A model generated the notes under the pieces. It worked only from the letters and a program-made list of their open reading frames with translations, did not search any database and had not been told where the DNA came from. The position numbers and the translations under genes are program-made. A stretch of DNA of 64,000 nucleotides from Clavelina lepadiformis (taxonomy: Eukaryota > Chordata > Ascidiacea > Aplousobranchia > Clavelinidae), in contig NC_135243.1 of NCBI RefSeq assembly GCF_947623445.1, forward strand, positions 7,876,501 through 7,940,500, read 5' to 3'. Shown here one piece after another: positions 35,746 to 47,536 of this stretch (within the stretch, counting starts at the first letter, position 1; every line of letters begins with the position of its first letter).

Positions 35746-35928
35746 CTACTCGGTAGTCGAGTGGTCTGATCATTGGCGTCACAATAAATGCGGCTCATCA
35801 TCTATGTTTGATACCCAGTGGCGCTATATCATTGTTATGCCCTTGAGCAAGGGATTGATGACACTTGCTTTTGTTCAGTGGCCATGGTGGACAGTTCTAA
35901 ATTCGGACAATACTATATAAAAACTCTT
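35746..35928 (+). repeat. tRNA-derived SINE copy
   Basis: The head ACTCGGTAGTCGAGTGGTC resembles a Ser/Leu-type tRNA A box, followed by GTTTGATACCC as B box at a spacing close to that of a tRNA. The body matches the copy in P450 intron 6. The tail (CGGACAATACTATATAAAAA) recurs near 42537-42559. Confidence 0.65.
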
Positions 35929-36528
35929 ACCCATTTTACATTGCATGGTTGCTCTAGAAATTAACCTTAGGTCCAGCAGCGTTTTGCGAGCTTGGTCTGA
36001 ATATCTTGCGCTGGTCAATCTGCAAAACGTTTTCCTCTATGCCACAAAAAAACACTTAAAACGCCTTGAAATGAATAGTATTCGCAAATTCATTCGAACA
36101 GCAGCTGACAATTTATGGCGGAGGATTTTAAAATGCCGCATACAACAATTTTGTAACGACAGTAACGCCAATTATTTTATGTTTTGCAAAGATCCGCTAA
36201 ATTTTTGGTAATGAAGCTGGTGTATATTGTTTCGTTCCTGTATTCATTTCAGTGTTACATTTTGCTACCTATTACATGTATTCTAATAGGTGAAAGCCAA
36301 AAGGTTGTTGCATGCAATTATGTAACAAGACCTATGGCCCCAAAAAATTTGGTTCATGGTCCAGTGGGCCCTTTATTCGCTGGTGGTTTTCATGATAGTA
36401 CCGCAAAAATACACAAGAAAAAACAATAACGCACTTATAATTTTCAGGCTTTCACACTAGAGTAGCTATAGTTTAGTCACTAGTAGGCATGGAGAAAATT
36501 ACAAATTAACCTCTGAAATCTGTACACT

Positions 36529-39304
36529 ATGATTCGTCATCGGACTGTTACTAAGGATACGAGTGATGTGAAAGACGTCACTATTACACCTGCAGAGAAA
36601 CAACATCTATCAGAAATTCAATCTCTGATACAAGACAGCATGAGGGAAACATTTGCTTTCAATGTTAAATATTCTGTTAAAACTGCCCATTTTCAGGTAT
36701 TTTAAATTATTCTATATAATTGATTTCAAATATAAATCATTTCTACATATCTATTGCCATAGGCGCCTACTTTTGATGATATATGCGGGGGACAAAATGT
36801 TAACATTATCAAGTTAGAGACTAGGTTTAAAGTAAATTCTTTTACAAATATAAGTGAATAGCAAGAATTTCAAGGTTTTAAACTGTCAATCTGCACACCA
36901 CAACACGCTCTTAAATTAAGCATAGCAAGTAGATTTAGGTCTAAACTGTATTCAATTGGTCATATAAGCCTGGAACATGCTTGCATTGTCTGCTTTATGA
37001 TGTTTTAAATGATCAGTTGTGACGTCATAACAGGCATTGATCGTCCCCATTGTTTTGCTAGTACAGTAGTTTTGAAACTGTTTATTAATCGTTTTGGGTA
37101 ATGCACTTAGTCACATCCATTAAATGTTTTAAACCTTAAAGTTGCGTTTATCTGATAATCTTAACCTCCAGCATTCATCTGTAAACGAATATTCCAGACA
37201 AAATCAAAAATGCTATGATGTATATCACATGGAATTATAAGGTTAACAGAATTACCCCTCCATTAAATTTCTAAAATTTTGGTATCACATCAGGTGATTT
37301 ACTACTATATGCCTTATTGCTGAATTTTTTAAAACTGAGTGCCTGAGTTAGGCTAATCCAAGTTAATCTTTTTTTCCAAGACTACGAAATAGTCTGAATC
37401 TTCTTGCATATGAGATGGGGATAGCGCTGAACACTTTAGTTGTATTAATCGCAACTACTGGGAACTTTCCTGATTTGTTTATTATAAAATTTATTAAATA
37501 TAAACATGTAAAAGTTTGGTGTACATGTTGTTAAGTCTAGTGTGTGTGCCATACTTTCCATTATTGCGGAACTGTAACTTTTCAATTTACACATTCAGAT
37601 TCTGGCTGCAATACTTTCGTATATTCTGGTGACATTGGTTTTCAATTTGCTCAAAATTAGTTTACGTTGGCATATTGTCGTACCTTTGACAATTGGATTC
37701 TTTTTCGTCTTTTCTTCATTATGGTGTTTTATTGGTATGTAACCTATGAATGGCAGATGTCTAAATTGAATAATTTGATATATATGATACCGGTGTATAT
37801 GTCGTATATTGTCTATGTATTTAAATGGTTTAAACTTTAAACCATTTAAACTTAAGTATTATCTGCATTATAGGCTATATAAATATGTATTTGTTTTTAA
37901 ATGATGTAGAATGCTGAACTTGACAGCAGTTGTGACATAAAGTTACCGCTTCACCATTTGATTCGCTTTTATTGCTTCTTGCTTTAAAGGTGACTTATTT
38001 CCGGTTTCTTCAAGTGCAAAGTATATGGAAAACTTGAATTCATGGGAAAATTTCAGCAAAGAGTATAACAACAACCCAGCTCATTTTTGGGTCGCTGTCA
38101 CCAGTGAAAATGAAGTTGTAGGAACCATTGCTGTAACCATTCCTGTGGACGACAGGTTTGACAGCCCAGATGTTATGAAAATGTGCAGCAATCCTCTTCA
38201 GCTACATGTATGATTTTTTGTGACTTAGAAGTAAGGGTGCAGTCATTACAGTGATCAGTTTATGCGGTTTCTATATTTGTCGCTGAATGAATTTATCAGT
38301 TGTTTTGTTTACAACATATGTCTTAGCTTGTGAAAGCCATATACACAGTGAAATATATGCTGCATTAATATTAGGTCCGTTTAGGCAACATGTAAAACCA
38401 TTCTCATAGATACCGTAATGCAGCAATTCACCCCTGACTGGAATGACATAATATAATTGTAGCGTAAATACCTGTTTGTAATAAGCAAACAATTAATTAT
38501 AGACCCATGTTTTAGGGTTTTAATTAACTGAAAATAGGACATAAATCTAAAAGCAAATTAAAGGTTAACAGTTATCACAGTACGCATACATTTGACATCA
38601 CTCAATTCATATGCATCTGCTGATGAGCTATTGGCCACGTAACTGTTTGGTAGTTAACTCAAGACGATGGAGTTCTACACAAACATCTTACTTATAGATG
38701 TGATATAATAGAGATATAAAATTCTCAATATAACACTGTTAAAGTTGATTTAATTTTAAAAATTAGAGTTCATTCGTTTTCGAAGAATAATAAGAGGTTG
38801 AAATAGCATGTTGGTGTTGGTCTGTAAGATGACTGCACCCATACGCCTAATTTTTTGTGCTTTAACTCTTCATGACTGCTTAAGCTGTAAATATTGTTTT
38901 ATAGACTATATTATTATCAAAATAGCAGTGTTTTCGAAATGCTTATGGACACCATTCCAAAGAAAACCATCTTTAACATTGCATTTATTTAGCGAAAATA
39001 TTTAAGCAACTTGAAACTATTGCCATGCGGTCAACAACCACTGTTTATTTTACAGCACATGACAGTGAAAAGAAATTTTCGGGGACAAGAAATAGGCTAT
39101 ACTTTGCTGCAGCATGTAATGAAGTTTGCTAAAGAACAAAGTTTTAAAGAAAACTCGGTTGATGGCTTGGTACTCGCAACAGGTTATCCAGTGGCTGTCA
39201 AGTTCTATGAAAAAAATGGTTTTAAACATGCAGAAAAATGTTCTTGTTATTATATCGGAGGTTTACTGAAAGTAACTGTTTTCACAATGGCCTATACCTT
39301 TTGA
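36529..39304 (+). CDS. NAT8/camello-like GNAT N-acetyltransferase (complete, 4 exons)
   Basis: Transfers acetyl from acetyl-CoA to an amino group; vertebrate relatives act at the ER/Golgi membrane on Lys or cysteine conjugates. Exons 36529-36696, 37599-37734, 37990-38207, 39056-39304; in phase, 256 aa. Exon 2 (residues 57-101) is almost entirely hydrophobic with two candidate membrane spans around a short KISLRWH link, the arrangement of the NAT8/camello group. The GNAT core follows: FWVAVTSENEVVGTIAV (strand pair), LQLHHMTV, then motif A VKRNFRGQEIG (R183 to G188) binding the acetyl-CoA pyrophosphate, and the late FYEKNGF motif. A short upstream ORF at 36489 precedes the chosen ATG. Substrate unknown. 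It lies between two P450 genes, suggestive but not proof of a shared detoxification role. Confidence 0.88.
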
Positions 39305-41019
39305 TTTAATTTTATTTTATACTTGCCATGTAACGAAATGACTCGAACACCACTAACTAGTCCTAGTACAGCTACACAATGAACAATGGTATAGCTACAC
39401 TTTTTTCAAGTGCAGTTATAGCATCTTATTTACTATGTGTGCAAACAGTACATCATCACTGCCACATCTTAAATGACTGCCGTAAACACTTTAAACGGAA
39501 GTTGTCAAAACTGTAGGATCTTAACTTGCCATAATATTATTGTTATAGCGACTTTTTAAGAACCAAATTTATCTCTATGGTATCACATATTTTTCTACAT
39601 TTTATGCAATATGTACCCAAACACTCATGCAACTACATTACTTACACAATTGTATGTGCTGGTAATTTAAACAAAAGAGTCAGTAACTTTATGCAGAATG
39701 CATAGCATTGTGTTTGCACCCCTGAGTATTGCGCCTTATGCGTTCTTTCCATTAATTGTTTTGCTTGAAGGTTGTCACTATTTCACCTAAAAAAATTGTA
39801 TGCTCGAAGCTATTTTTCAGTTTATTGTTAACCCAACTTACAAGCTATAACGGATTTATTAACCTAAGTCCAACCTAATTTTTTCTTCTCATACAAATCT
39901 TACTTTATTTAAACCCAAAATATCTTAAATCAACTTTTTCGATATCCATTCGCCCAACCAAACCACCTATCTTTACCAATAGGATCTACTTTCGTCTTAC
40001 GGTGAAATAGTTACTTCATTGCTTTTAATTTATGTGCATCTACACATTTTATACAATGAGCTTTTAGTCCTCATCAATTCACCAATTTCGTTTCAATTTT
40101 TTATCATTTAGTACGTGTTGTTTCTTTTAAGGTGCTAGGCCTGCTGCTAACCTCGCTATATCAATCAATCATAATGAAACAAGAAGTATGTAAGCTCAGT
40201 ATTAGGAAATTCACTGCTACAGTGGCAGTAATGAAGGCGGTAGTTCCAGCAATAGAATTTCAGGTCTTTTTACAAACATTTTTCAATATTAAGAATCTAA
40301 TACAGTACAAAGTTTTGTAATATTATTATCACAAACTGGGGAATTTCCCAAAGTATTCAAGGCTTAAACAGCAAGTTGTTTTTATCCGAAAAAATTTTTT
40401 GTCTCATGTTGAGTGATGTGTTGCCGATCTCTAAAAGAATAACCCAATACTTTCATTTATCATAAACTGATGTGCGTATACATGTTTGGGTTGGTAAAAT
40501 TCATCCTACAAATATAGGCTAAAACTGGTAGCAATTAGGAAAGCTTGCTATTCATCAAAAAGTCATTGTAATCATTTGTACAGTACGGTATCTACTGTAC
40601 AATGCGATGCTCTGGCTATATTTTGATGTTATATGCTTTTTCAATTTTATTATTATGGTAAAATTTGAAGTTTGGCATCCCGCATTACAGTACGAGCATT
40701 GCTAGTAGTAGGCCTACAACAAATTTCATAGGCTACTAATTCTTGAAATCAAAAAATATAATTGCCTGCAACTAGCAGTTGACGACCATGTAAGTTCACT
40801 TTATTTAGCATCTACATCAGTTCGCCGCCAGCTAACGATTAACGGAAAGTCGCAAGCCGGTTAGCGGCAAAAGAAATTTAGCTACATTTTCAATCCTCAT
40901 ACAAGTGAGACTGTTCATTTGGAGAATTTCCCAAAACCATTTAGTTTGCAATTATTTATTAGTAAAATTTACTTCTGTTTTGCGATGTCGCGAAGTAGAT
41001 CAGATTTTTGTGCTATAAG

Positions 41020-41421
41020 CAGGGCTTCCATCGATCTGGAACCCAAAATAAGGACGACTGGAAAAAATACGATTTTTCTACACTACAAATTTTTCTTCAC
41101 TACAGTCTGTAGTCTACAGAACTAGCCTTCCTATCTAACCTAGATAGCCTGAAGTGCTAACAATGCTTCATGCCTATCCTATGCCTTGCTTCTTTATGTT
41201 CCAAATAAGATTGTGTTGCTTTTATGTTGTCACAAAGCTTTGGCGGCAAAGACTAGGACAGGATGAAAATGGTTTGCATTTAGAATTACTGCTTTGTTGA
41301 AAATAAGGGCGCAAGCCAAAAATAAGGACATTTCTTAGAAATAAGGACAATAATATTTTCTACGATGTAGACTTTCAAAATAAGGACAAATCTTAGAAAT
41401 AAGGACGGTATGGAAGCCCTA
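41020..41421. mobile_element. hAT-like MITE with internal AATAAGGAC repeats (402 bp)
   Basis: Inverted termini CAGGGCTTCCAT on the left and ATGGAAGCCCTA on the right, flanked by GCTATAAG (41012-41019) and GTTATAAG (41422-41429), an 8-bp duplication with one mismatch. Inside, AAATAAGGAC recurs at both subterminal sides. No ORF. Confidence 0.7.
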
Positions 41422-42002
41422 GTTATAAGCCTACCATTTTATTGTAGGGTGTACATCCACGTACGAAAACGATTACTCTTTTTTGTCCTCTCGAACAAAT
41501 GAATAATTCCCATGATTTTATTATATTATTTATCGGATTTTTTTCTGAAGCGGCCAAGTAATGTAAACCAAACCCTTTTACTTTTTGAGCTTTATACATC
41601 GAATAAACTTGCTTAGTTCGTACCTCGTTCATTCCTACTTCAAGTAAAAGAAAATAACTCATAAAAGTCACATTTGTATCTCTGAAAAAAATTCTGTAAG
41701 TTATTAGCCTATGTGTCGAAAAAGCAGACCGAGATCAATGACGAATAGTAAATAGCTAAAAATATGGTGTTTACCATTGTTACGGCACAATGAAATCAAA
41801 TGGTTACATGCAATTAACAACCCAAGAAAAAGAAGAAACGAGGCTCGAGAGCGAAAACGGCTTAAAACATACCATTCTAGCTACAGTTGTGCTAAAATAA
41901 TGAAATATTAGCATGGCCACCGACCACCAAATCCAAGGTTGTAGCCAAGTAATTGGAAACGGTTAAGATGAATGCAAGTTTATTCTTAGGCAGTGTGTGG
42001 TA

Positions 42003-42205
42003 AGCCTCGGTAGCCAAGCGGTCATTCATGGTGAACAGTTTTAAATTCCGATACAAGAAAAACAAAAAATGTGTGGCAATCGGAACTTGCGCAAAGGCTA
42101 ACTCGGTAGTCAGGGCTCGATCGATGAGAAATCATCGCCGGATTTGAAGTATGCAAAAACCTTTCCTCGGTGCTAGGATAAAGTTAATTATTATCATACC
42201 ATGTC
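42003..42205 (+). repeat. SINE fragments, two joined pieces
   Basis: GCCTCGGTAGCCAAGCGGTC (42003) runs straight into the SINE body end GTGAACAGTTTTAAATTCCG. A second head, ACTCGGTAGTCAGGGCTCGA, follows at about 42103, with a tail GGATAAAGTTAATTATTATC (about 42177) also seen near 32518. A truncated or rearranged pair. Confidence 0.5.
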
Positions 42206-43198
42206 AAGGGGACTGTTTTAGTAGTATACTTACATTCTTAATGTATATTTTTTTTTCAAATTAAAGCCTATATTTTATAAAATATCCTGTAGCATACAGC
42301 AATTTCAATCATTCACAATTATATACAACACGGCTGCTAAACAAAACATGTTGAAAATTTATTGCGTTGTGTTTAATTTTTTATTCACCAATCATATTCA
42401 TGATTTCTATATATCATATCATTACAGCAATAACAACATAAAAAGTAGTCTTTCAGTCTTTGAGACACAATAATCTAAGACAAAGCAATAACAACATTTG
42501 TTTCTGATCAGTGAAGAGAATAAACAGTTCCAAATTCGGACAAAGCTACATAAAAATTAATTCAAAACCAAATAAAAAATACAACAACGAGGAAATGCAC
42601 ACAAACGCATTACAGACAACTGAGATTAATTCATGCAAAAATTTTGTTAGTCCTAGGATAACTATTTCAATACCGACACCAAATTTTCTATATACTTGTT
42701 CAAGTTAGCTTTTTACAAAACTAACCATACTGATGTAATATTAATTCCTATTTCGTAATGTGGTGATATTTGTTGAAATGTACATACTTTCTTGGTAATA
42801 TTTTTGGTTTTACTCCAGATTTGTCCAACTTGCATTTTCTTATCCTTTTTTAGGTATCACCATTTTAAATTGTAATAATTTATTTTTATTCTATACATGT
42901 GCCTATTTCTATAGTAGACTATAGAAATGTTTACTGAATCCAACAAGTAAATTGTGCACATCGTATACAAAACACTTACACAACTAGAACACTACAAAGA
43001 TCTACAATGTTTCAAAGATATTAAACCAACAACTATAAGTGCAGATTAATCTACGTAAAATAAAGTAATAAGAGGTGGGGTAAAATAGGCCGTAGAGTGC
43101 ATGACAGGAAACGAGACGATATGACTTTGAGAGAACCTTGCTCACGGCATGTGAGAACAAGATACTCCGCTTCGTGAAGCAGTAATCCATAATGTAAA

Positions 43199-43204
43199 TT
43201 TATT
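43199..43204 (-). terminator. Poly(A) signal of the minus-strand P450
   Basis: TTTATT on the + strand (AATAAA on the minus) lies 9 bases past the TAG at 43216-43214, giving a very short 3' UTR. Confidence 0.5.
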
Positions 43205-43213
43205 GATTGCCTT

Positions 43214-46200
43214 CTAACGGCGGAAAACTCTGAGATAGATAGTTTCCTTAGGTTGCATGCTTGCTCGGTACGTCATCTCTAAAGGTGGTGGCTGCAAAGT
43301 GCACATGATCAAATGAATTATTAATATTGAGCGTTGGGCCAAATATTAAACGTTAAAATATTTCATTCCCACAAAAGTAGACCTATAGGTGTTATCCCGT
43401 AGATTCATTATTATTTATCGATTAAGAATGTAAAAACCGATTCGGTATTGGTTTTCGTTATAGACGAAATTATTTTGATACATAGTATTCGACACAAAGT
43501 AATAAGAGAGAAAAACATTTAGACTGCTAAACTTGGACACGAAGAAAACTGCGTTACCGGTGTGTCGTCACAGACGTCAAGTTCGAACTCCTTAAGAATC
43601 TTACAGATCGCCATCTTTATCTCCATCATTGCAAATCTCATACCGATGCAGTTTCGTGGTCCTCCTCCAAATGGCTGGAAAACCATGGGATCAATCTTAC
43701 TCATATCTTCCATTCTGACCATGCAAATGATAGGTCATAGTAAGCTATAGCTTTTGTTTTGTAGGTTGCTTAATACTTGGTATTATTGGGTATTTCCGAC
43801 GTTCATGACAATAACACAAACAAAAGTAAAAAAAAGCTTTAACTAGGGCATTTTATGATATTAAAAATAACTGTAATTAAATAAAAAGCTAACTGTTAGT
43901 TCAGGAGACTGAATGTTTAACTACTCATATTTAGTTATGTTTCGAAATATACCTTTGTGGGTTAAACTGGTAAGGATCTGTCCAATACTCTTCATCATGA
44001 CTAAGCCCATATACTGGAATTTCCACATGTACTCCTTTCGGTATCTTGACTCCATTAATTATGGTATCGTTTTCACAAAATCGAATGTTCCTATTAAGGC
44101 AAAAATTATCAGGTCACACCGGTTATTACAGTACTATACGACTCACCATATTGTCATTGTTTATGTGAAACAAGATTACCGTCCAACGGTGCTATAGAGA
44201 CGCAGAGATTCATTTATGCACATAGTCAAGTACTTCATTTTGCCAAAAGCGTCGTAAGTAAATCCACCCTGTGAGTTGATTGACTATTTAAGATGTTGTC
44301 CAAACCAACAGGACAGAAAAAAGTTGAAGAATTAGGATTAAGGTATAAACAGGAAAATTATACAGCACAACAGGCAAGTCTATAACCTAATTTTGTATTC
44401 GTGATTAAAAAGAAGCATGCTCACATATTTCATTATGGCTGTTTGGATTTCACGGTACACTCTAGTTTGAGCATCCTTGTGCGTGGCTAAATTATAAGCC
44501 AGAAATGTCAAAGCGTTTGCAGTACTCTCATATCCTCCTGTAATCATCATTACAGAATTTGCTATAATCTCCTCGTTTGTCATGCCTATAAAAAAGAAAT
44601 CAGCTTCCTAGAGAACAGCAGATTTACTGTCAAAAGGATGTGGGATAAAAGTAGCACATACTGTAATCTCGGAAAACCCGGGTCAACTGACCTAGATGAC
44701 TGTGAGGTCTTTTCGCTACCCCACACCGATCAATTATGTTCAATTATTATATTAAGATACTTTTTAGTTTACTTTAAATGGTGAAAATAAATTTTATTTC
44801 TCCCTTTCTCTGCTGGATGTTTCGACATGTTGTGTACCTTTTCGTGTGTGTTGCATCGTGGTCGTATCTTTTATTTTGTTGCTTAGCATCATCTGCATGA
44901 CATCATTTACCTGTCACAAACATGATTGTGAAGTTATTGAATAGAAGTAGCTAAAAATAAGAATGTTTGGTTGAATCTGTAATAAATAGAGTATAAATAA
45001 CGAGACAGACTACTGTCTTTAGTAGCAAGAACTGTTTTATCAGAAATTTTACTTCAAATAAAACATTGTTTGTCGTTTGAATGCATAGAAACTCTAAAAC
45101 TTTGAGCATTATTGTAAAATGAAGACTAAGTATAACTAACTTGTTGTTTGTCTTTCATGGTAGTTTTAATTTTGTCTGCAAGACGAGAAAAATAGTCGAT
45201 TGTTCCGCTTGCATACAAGGAATAGTTGAATTTTTCTGCTATGTACTGTATGTTGGGAAATAGCACTGCATATAGAGTAAAATTGTATGCATTTTAATAC
45301 AAAAATCGCGCAGAACCGATAGAAACTATTGCTATACAAAACAGTTATTTATATTGACTTTTATCTGGTTCATAAATTCACATAAAATCAAAATGAACTA
45401 GATTATTTCGTTTACTAAAAACAGTTTTAGTGGCAATTTTAAAATGGTATGTTGTCATAATATTTTTCAATTTCCAAGCTATTGCCTTTGTGCATTGACA
45501 CACACATTTTTACAAAAATAAACAATGTTCTAACTTACTGAAAAGCCGAAACATCCGGCTCTTTAGAAGCGAAACGTTGAACATTTTCTTCACCATCTTT
45601 ACTTGTTTGTTTTCATAACTATTTGGGCCATCCTGAATATGAAACAGTTACGGTTACTTTTGTTCCTTAACATTCTGCTTTATATAGATATTTAAAAAGG
45701 TAAAGCATTATTTTAAACCTTCGTGCAACATTTACCTGGCATTGGATGTCAACGCCAAATGCAGCAAGGCTAATTACTTCAATTGAATACCTTCCAAATA
45801 ATCTATTTTTGTTAAGAAATAAAAAGGCATATTTTCACTAAACCGTACTTGCCTTTTGCCATGTGAACGTGTTTACCATCTGTAAAATTTATAAAACGAC
45901 GAGCAGCTACAAACATACTATGCTTGTTGAAAAAATATCACAATGGTAATATTCACTTACTCTTTCGCTTCAAACCTTCCTAGTTTTATTGTTTTATTCA
46001 AGTTTGCAACCAAGCGATCAGAACTGGTTTCAATGAATTGAACATTTCTTTTCAAACTACTAGTAGAGAAAAACGGGCTGATTGTATGCCTGCAACACAA
46101 ACCAATGACATGTTTAAAAATTTTAACAGCCTTGTGTCTAGATACTTTTCCCGAATAGTTGTTTTTCAGGTTATGTTGTAAGAGGTTGTAAAAGCTATGA

Positions 46201-47536
46201 TCTCATTTGTTATTATCTCATTGTTACCGAATTCTCTTCCAGTGTTCCCCGCACACTGCAGTCAGAGCAAGGTTCATGACTCTGCCGTTTATTCTGTTGA
46301 AAGTTCGCTGAAAGTATAAAATATTATTATATATAAAAATTCTGATCAGATCACTGCAGCTTACGATATAAATTTTATAAACTTTGCCTATATATTGCAC
46401 AATCAGTTCATATTTATGATCTTATATAAGGTATAGTTAGCCTACTTATTAAAAGTGTTAATTGCTTGATATATGCAGTATTTCATTCTTATGTTTTATT
46501 TATGCTAACCTGCCGATCTCTGAAATTGGAGAACTGTTTGACGTAGATTTGACGCAAAATGTTTGGATCGTGTATAACAATGCGTGGCTGTAAGCCCACG
46601 TAAAATCTGACAAAACCACAAAGTGATGCAAATAACAGGAAATATTCGTCTAAGAGTCGTTTGTCTGTCTGCATCAAATTAGCTTGTCTAAACATGCTTT
46701 AACTGCTAGAAATTTACAAGTTGATTTGTGTTCCAAGAATAACGTTTGAGTGAATTAAAGTTTACTACTCTAATTCGGTTGCTGTAACATTTTTAAAGTG
46801 TATTAACTTAATACGGTTTTCTTGGAAAATTTAATATTTCTTTAAAGACGTTTCAAAGAAAGTCTATGGAGAAAAATTTATGTCATGAACTCTTATATCA
46901 CTCACTTTGCACAAACTCGAAGTCTAAAGTTTGTGATTTAATGATTTTGTTTTTACACATCACATTTAAAAGCCGTTACTTAAAGCTTACCCATAAATCG
47001 GGCCAAATCGTTTTTTTCTTTCTGAATCTTGAATAAAAAACTGTGGAGACAAAATCCATGAAATATCAATTTTAACTGCATACATGAACATAAACCCAAA
47101 TAATTAAAAAGCATTTAGAAATAATAAAACACAAATGCGTGTAATATTTACGATGTTGGACTTGCTTACATTTTCACTTTTGCTATAGAATGTCCTAAAA
47201 TGTCCGATGTTTAACAACGACGGTGGGTCATGCGGGATATTTAGTCTTTCCAAGACCTGCCACTTTCTTTTGATGTAGAAACTGTTAAAAATAAATCATT
47301 CCTTTGTTTGCATTATTTCATTGCTTCACTACACGTTTCAGAAATGGCCTTACGTATAGCTTCTATATACACTGTGTATGTTATATATGCATTTTACTTA
47401 GTGTAATACGTTATAGCAAACACAGAAGCTAACTTTCTTTCTTTCACGTCACTTACCTTAAAACTAAGAAAAGAAAACAGACGATCAATAACCCTGGCCA
47501 TAAATTGTAGAAAAAGCTATTGCTGTCAAGAAACAT
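43214..47536 (-). CDS. Cytochrome P450, CYP3-clan-like, inverted paralogue (complete, 15 exons)
   Basis: Paralogue of the gene at 26729. Exons (minus): 47536-47457, 47281-47170, 47040-46991, 46606-46510, 46307-46228, 46089-45961, 45802-45736, 45632-45539, 45265-45141, 44910-44838, 44585-44425, 44268-44180, 44090-43953, 43714-43558, 43291-43214; GT-AG, in phase, 509 aa. All 14 intron phases match the sister gene and nine exons have equal length (112, 50, 97, 67, 73, 161, 89, 138, 157). Motifs: N-terminal anchor WPGLLIVCFLFLVL, I-helix GGYEST (319-324), ESLR (376-379), FNPQR, haem loop FGGGPRNCIGMRFA with Cys454. The usual I-helix Thr is Ser323, followed by Thr324. The short last exon (ending VFRR) diverges from the sister. 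Expected ER monooxygenase; substrate unknown. Confidence 0.92.

Larger units (their letters stand above)
31561..36528. other. 5-kb intergenic stretch rich in repeats
   Basis: Starts with the P450 3' region (an ATTAAA occurs at 31684). A SINE tail-like GAGGATAAAG...ATTATCATACCA lies at about 32516-32551. Next come a GC-richer repeat block (33160-34930) and a SINE at 35746-35928. The ORFs here (for example 31612-31917, 34196-34546, 35945-36211) lack family features. Confidence 0.4.
39305..43190. other. Intergenic stretch between the acetyltransferase and the minus-strand P450
   Basis: AT-rich. Contains a hAT-like MITE (41020-41421) and SINE fragments (42003-42205, 42512-42560). ORFs such as 40132-40320 and 41423-41671 show no domain. 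I found no exon chain. Confidence 0.4.

Noticed and set aside
43519..43558. Impression that the minus-strand P450 lacks its last exon and is a pseudogene
   Set aside because: The reading frame past the haem exon stops soon after, but a good acceptor at 43292-43293 opens a phase-0 exon ending in VFRR-stop with AATAAA right behind it, so the gene is complete.
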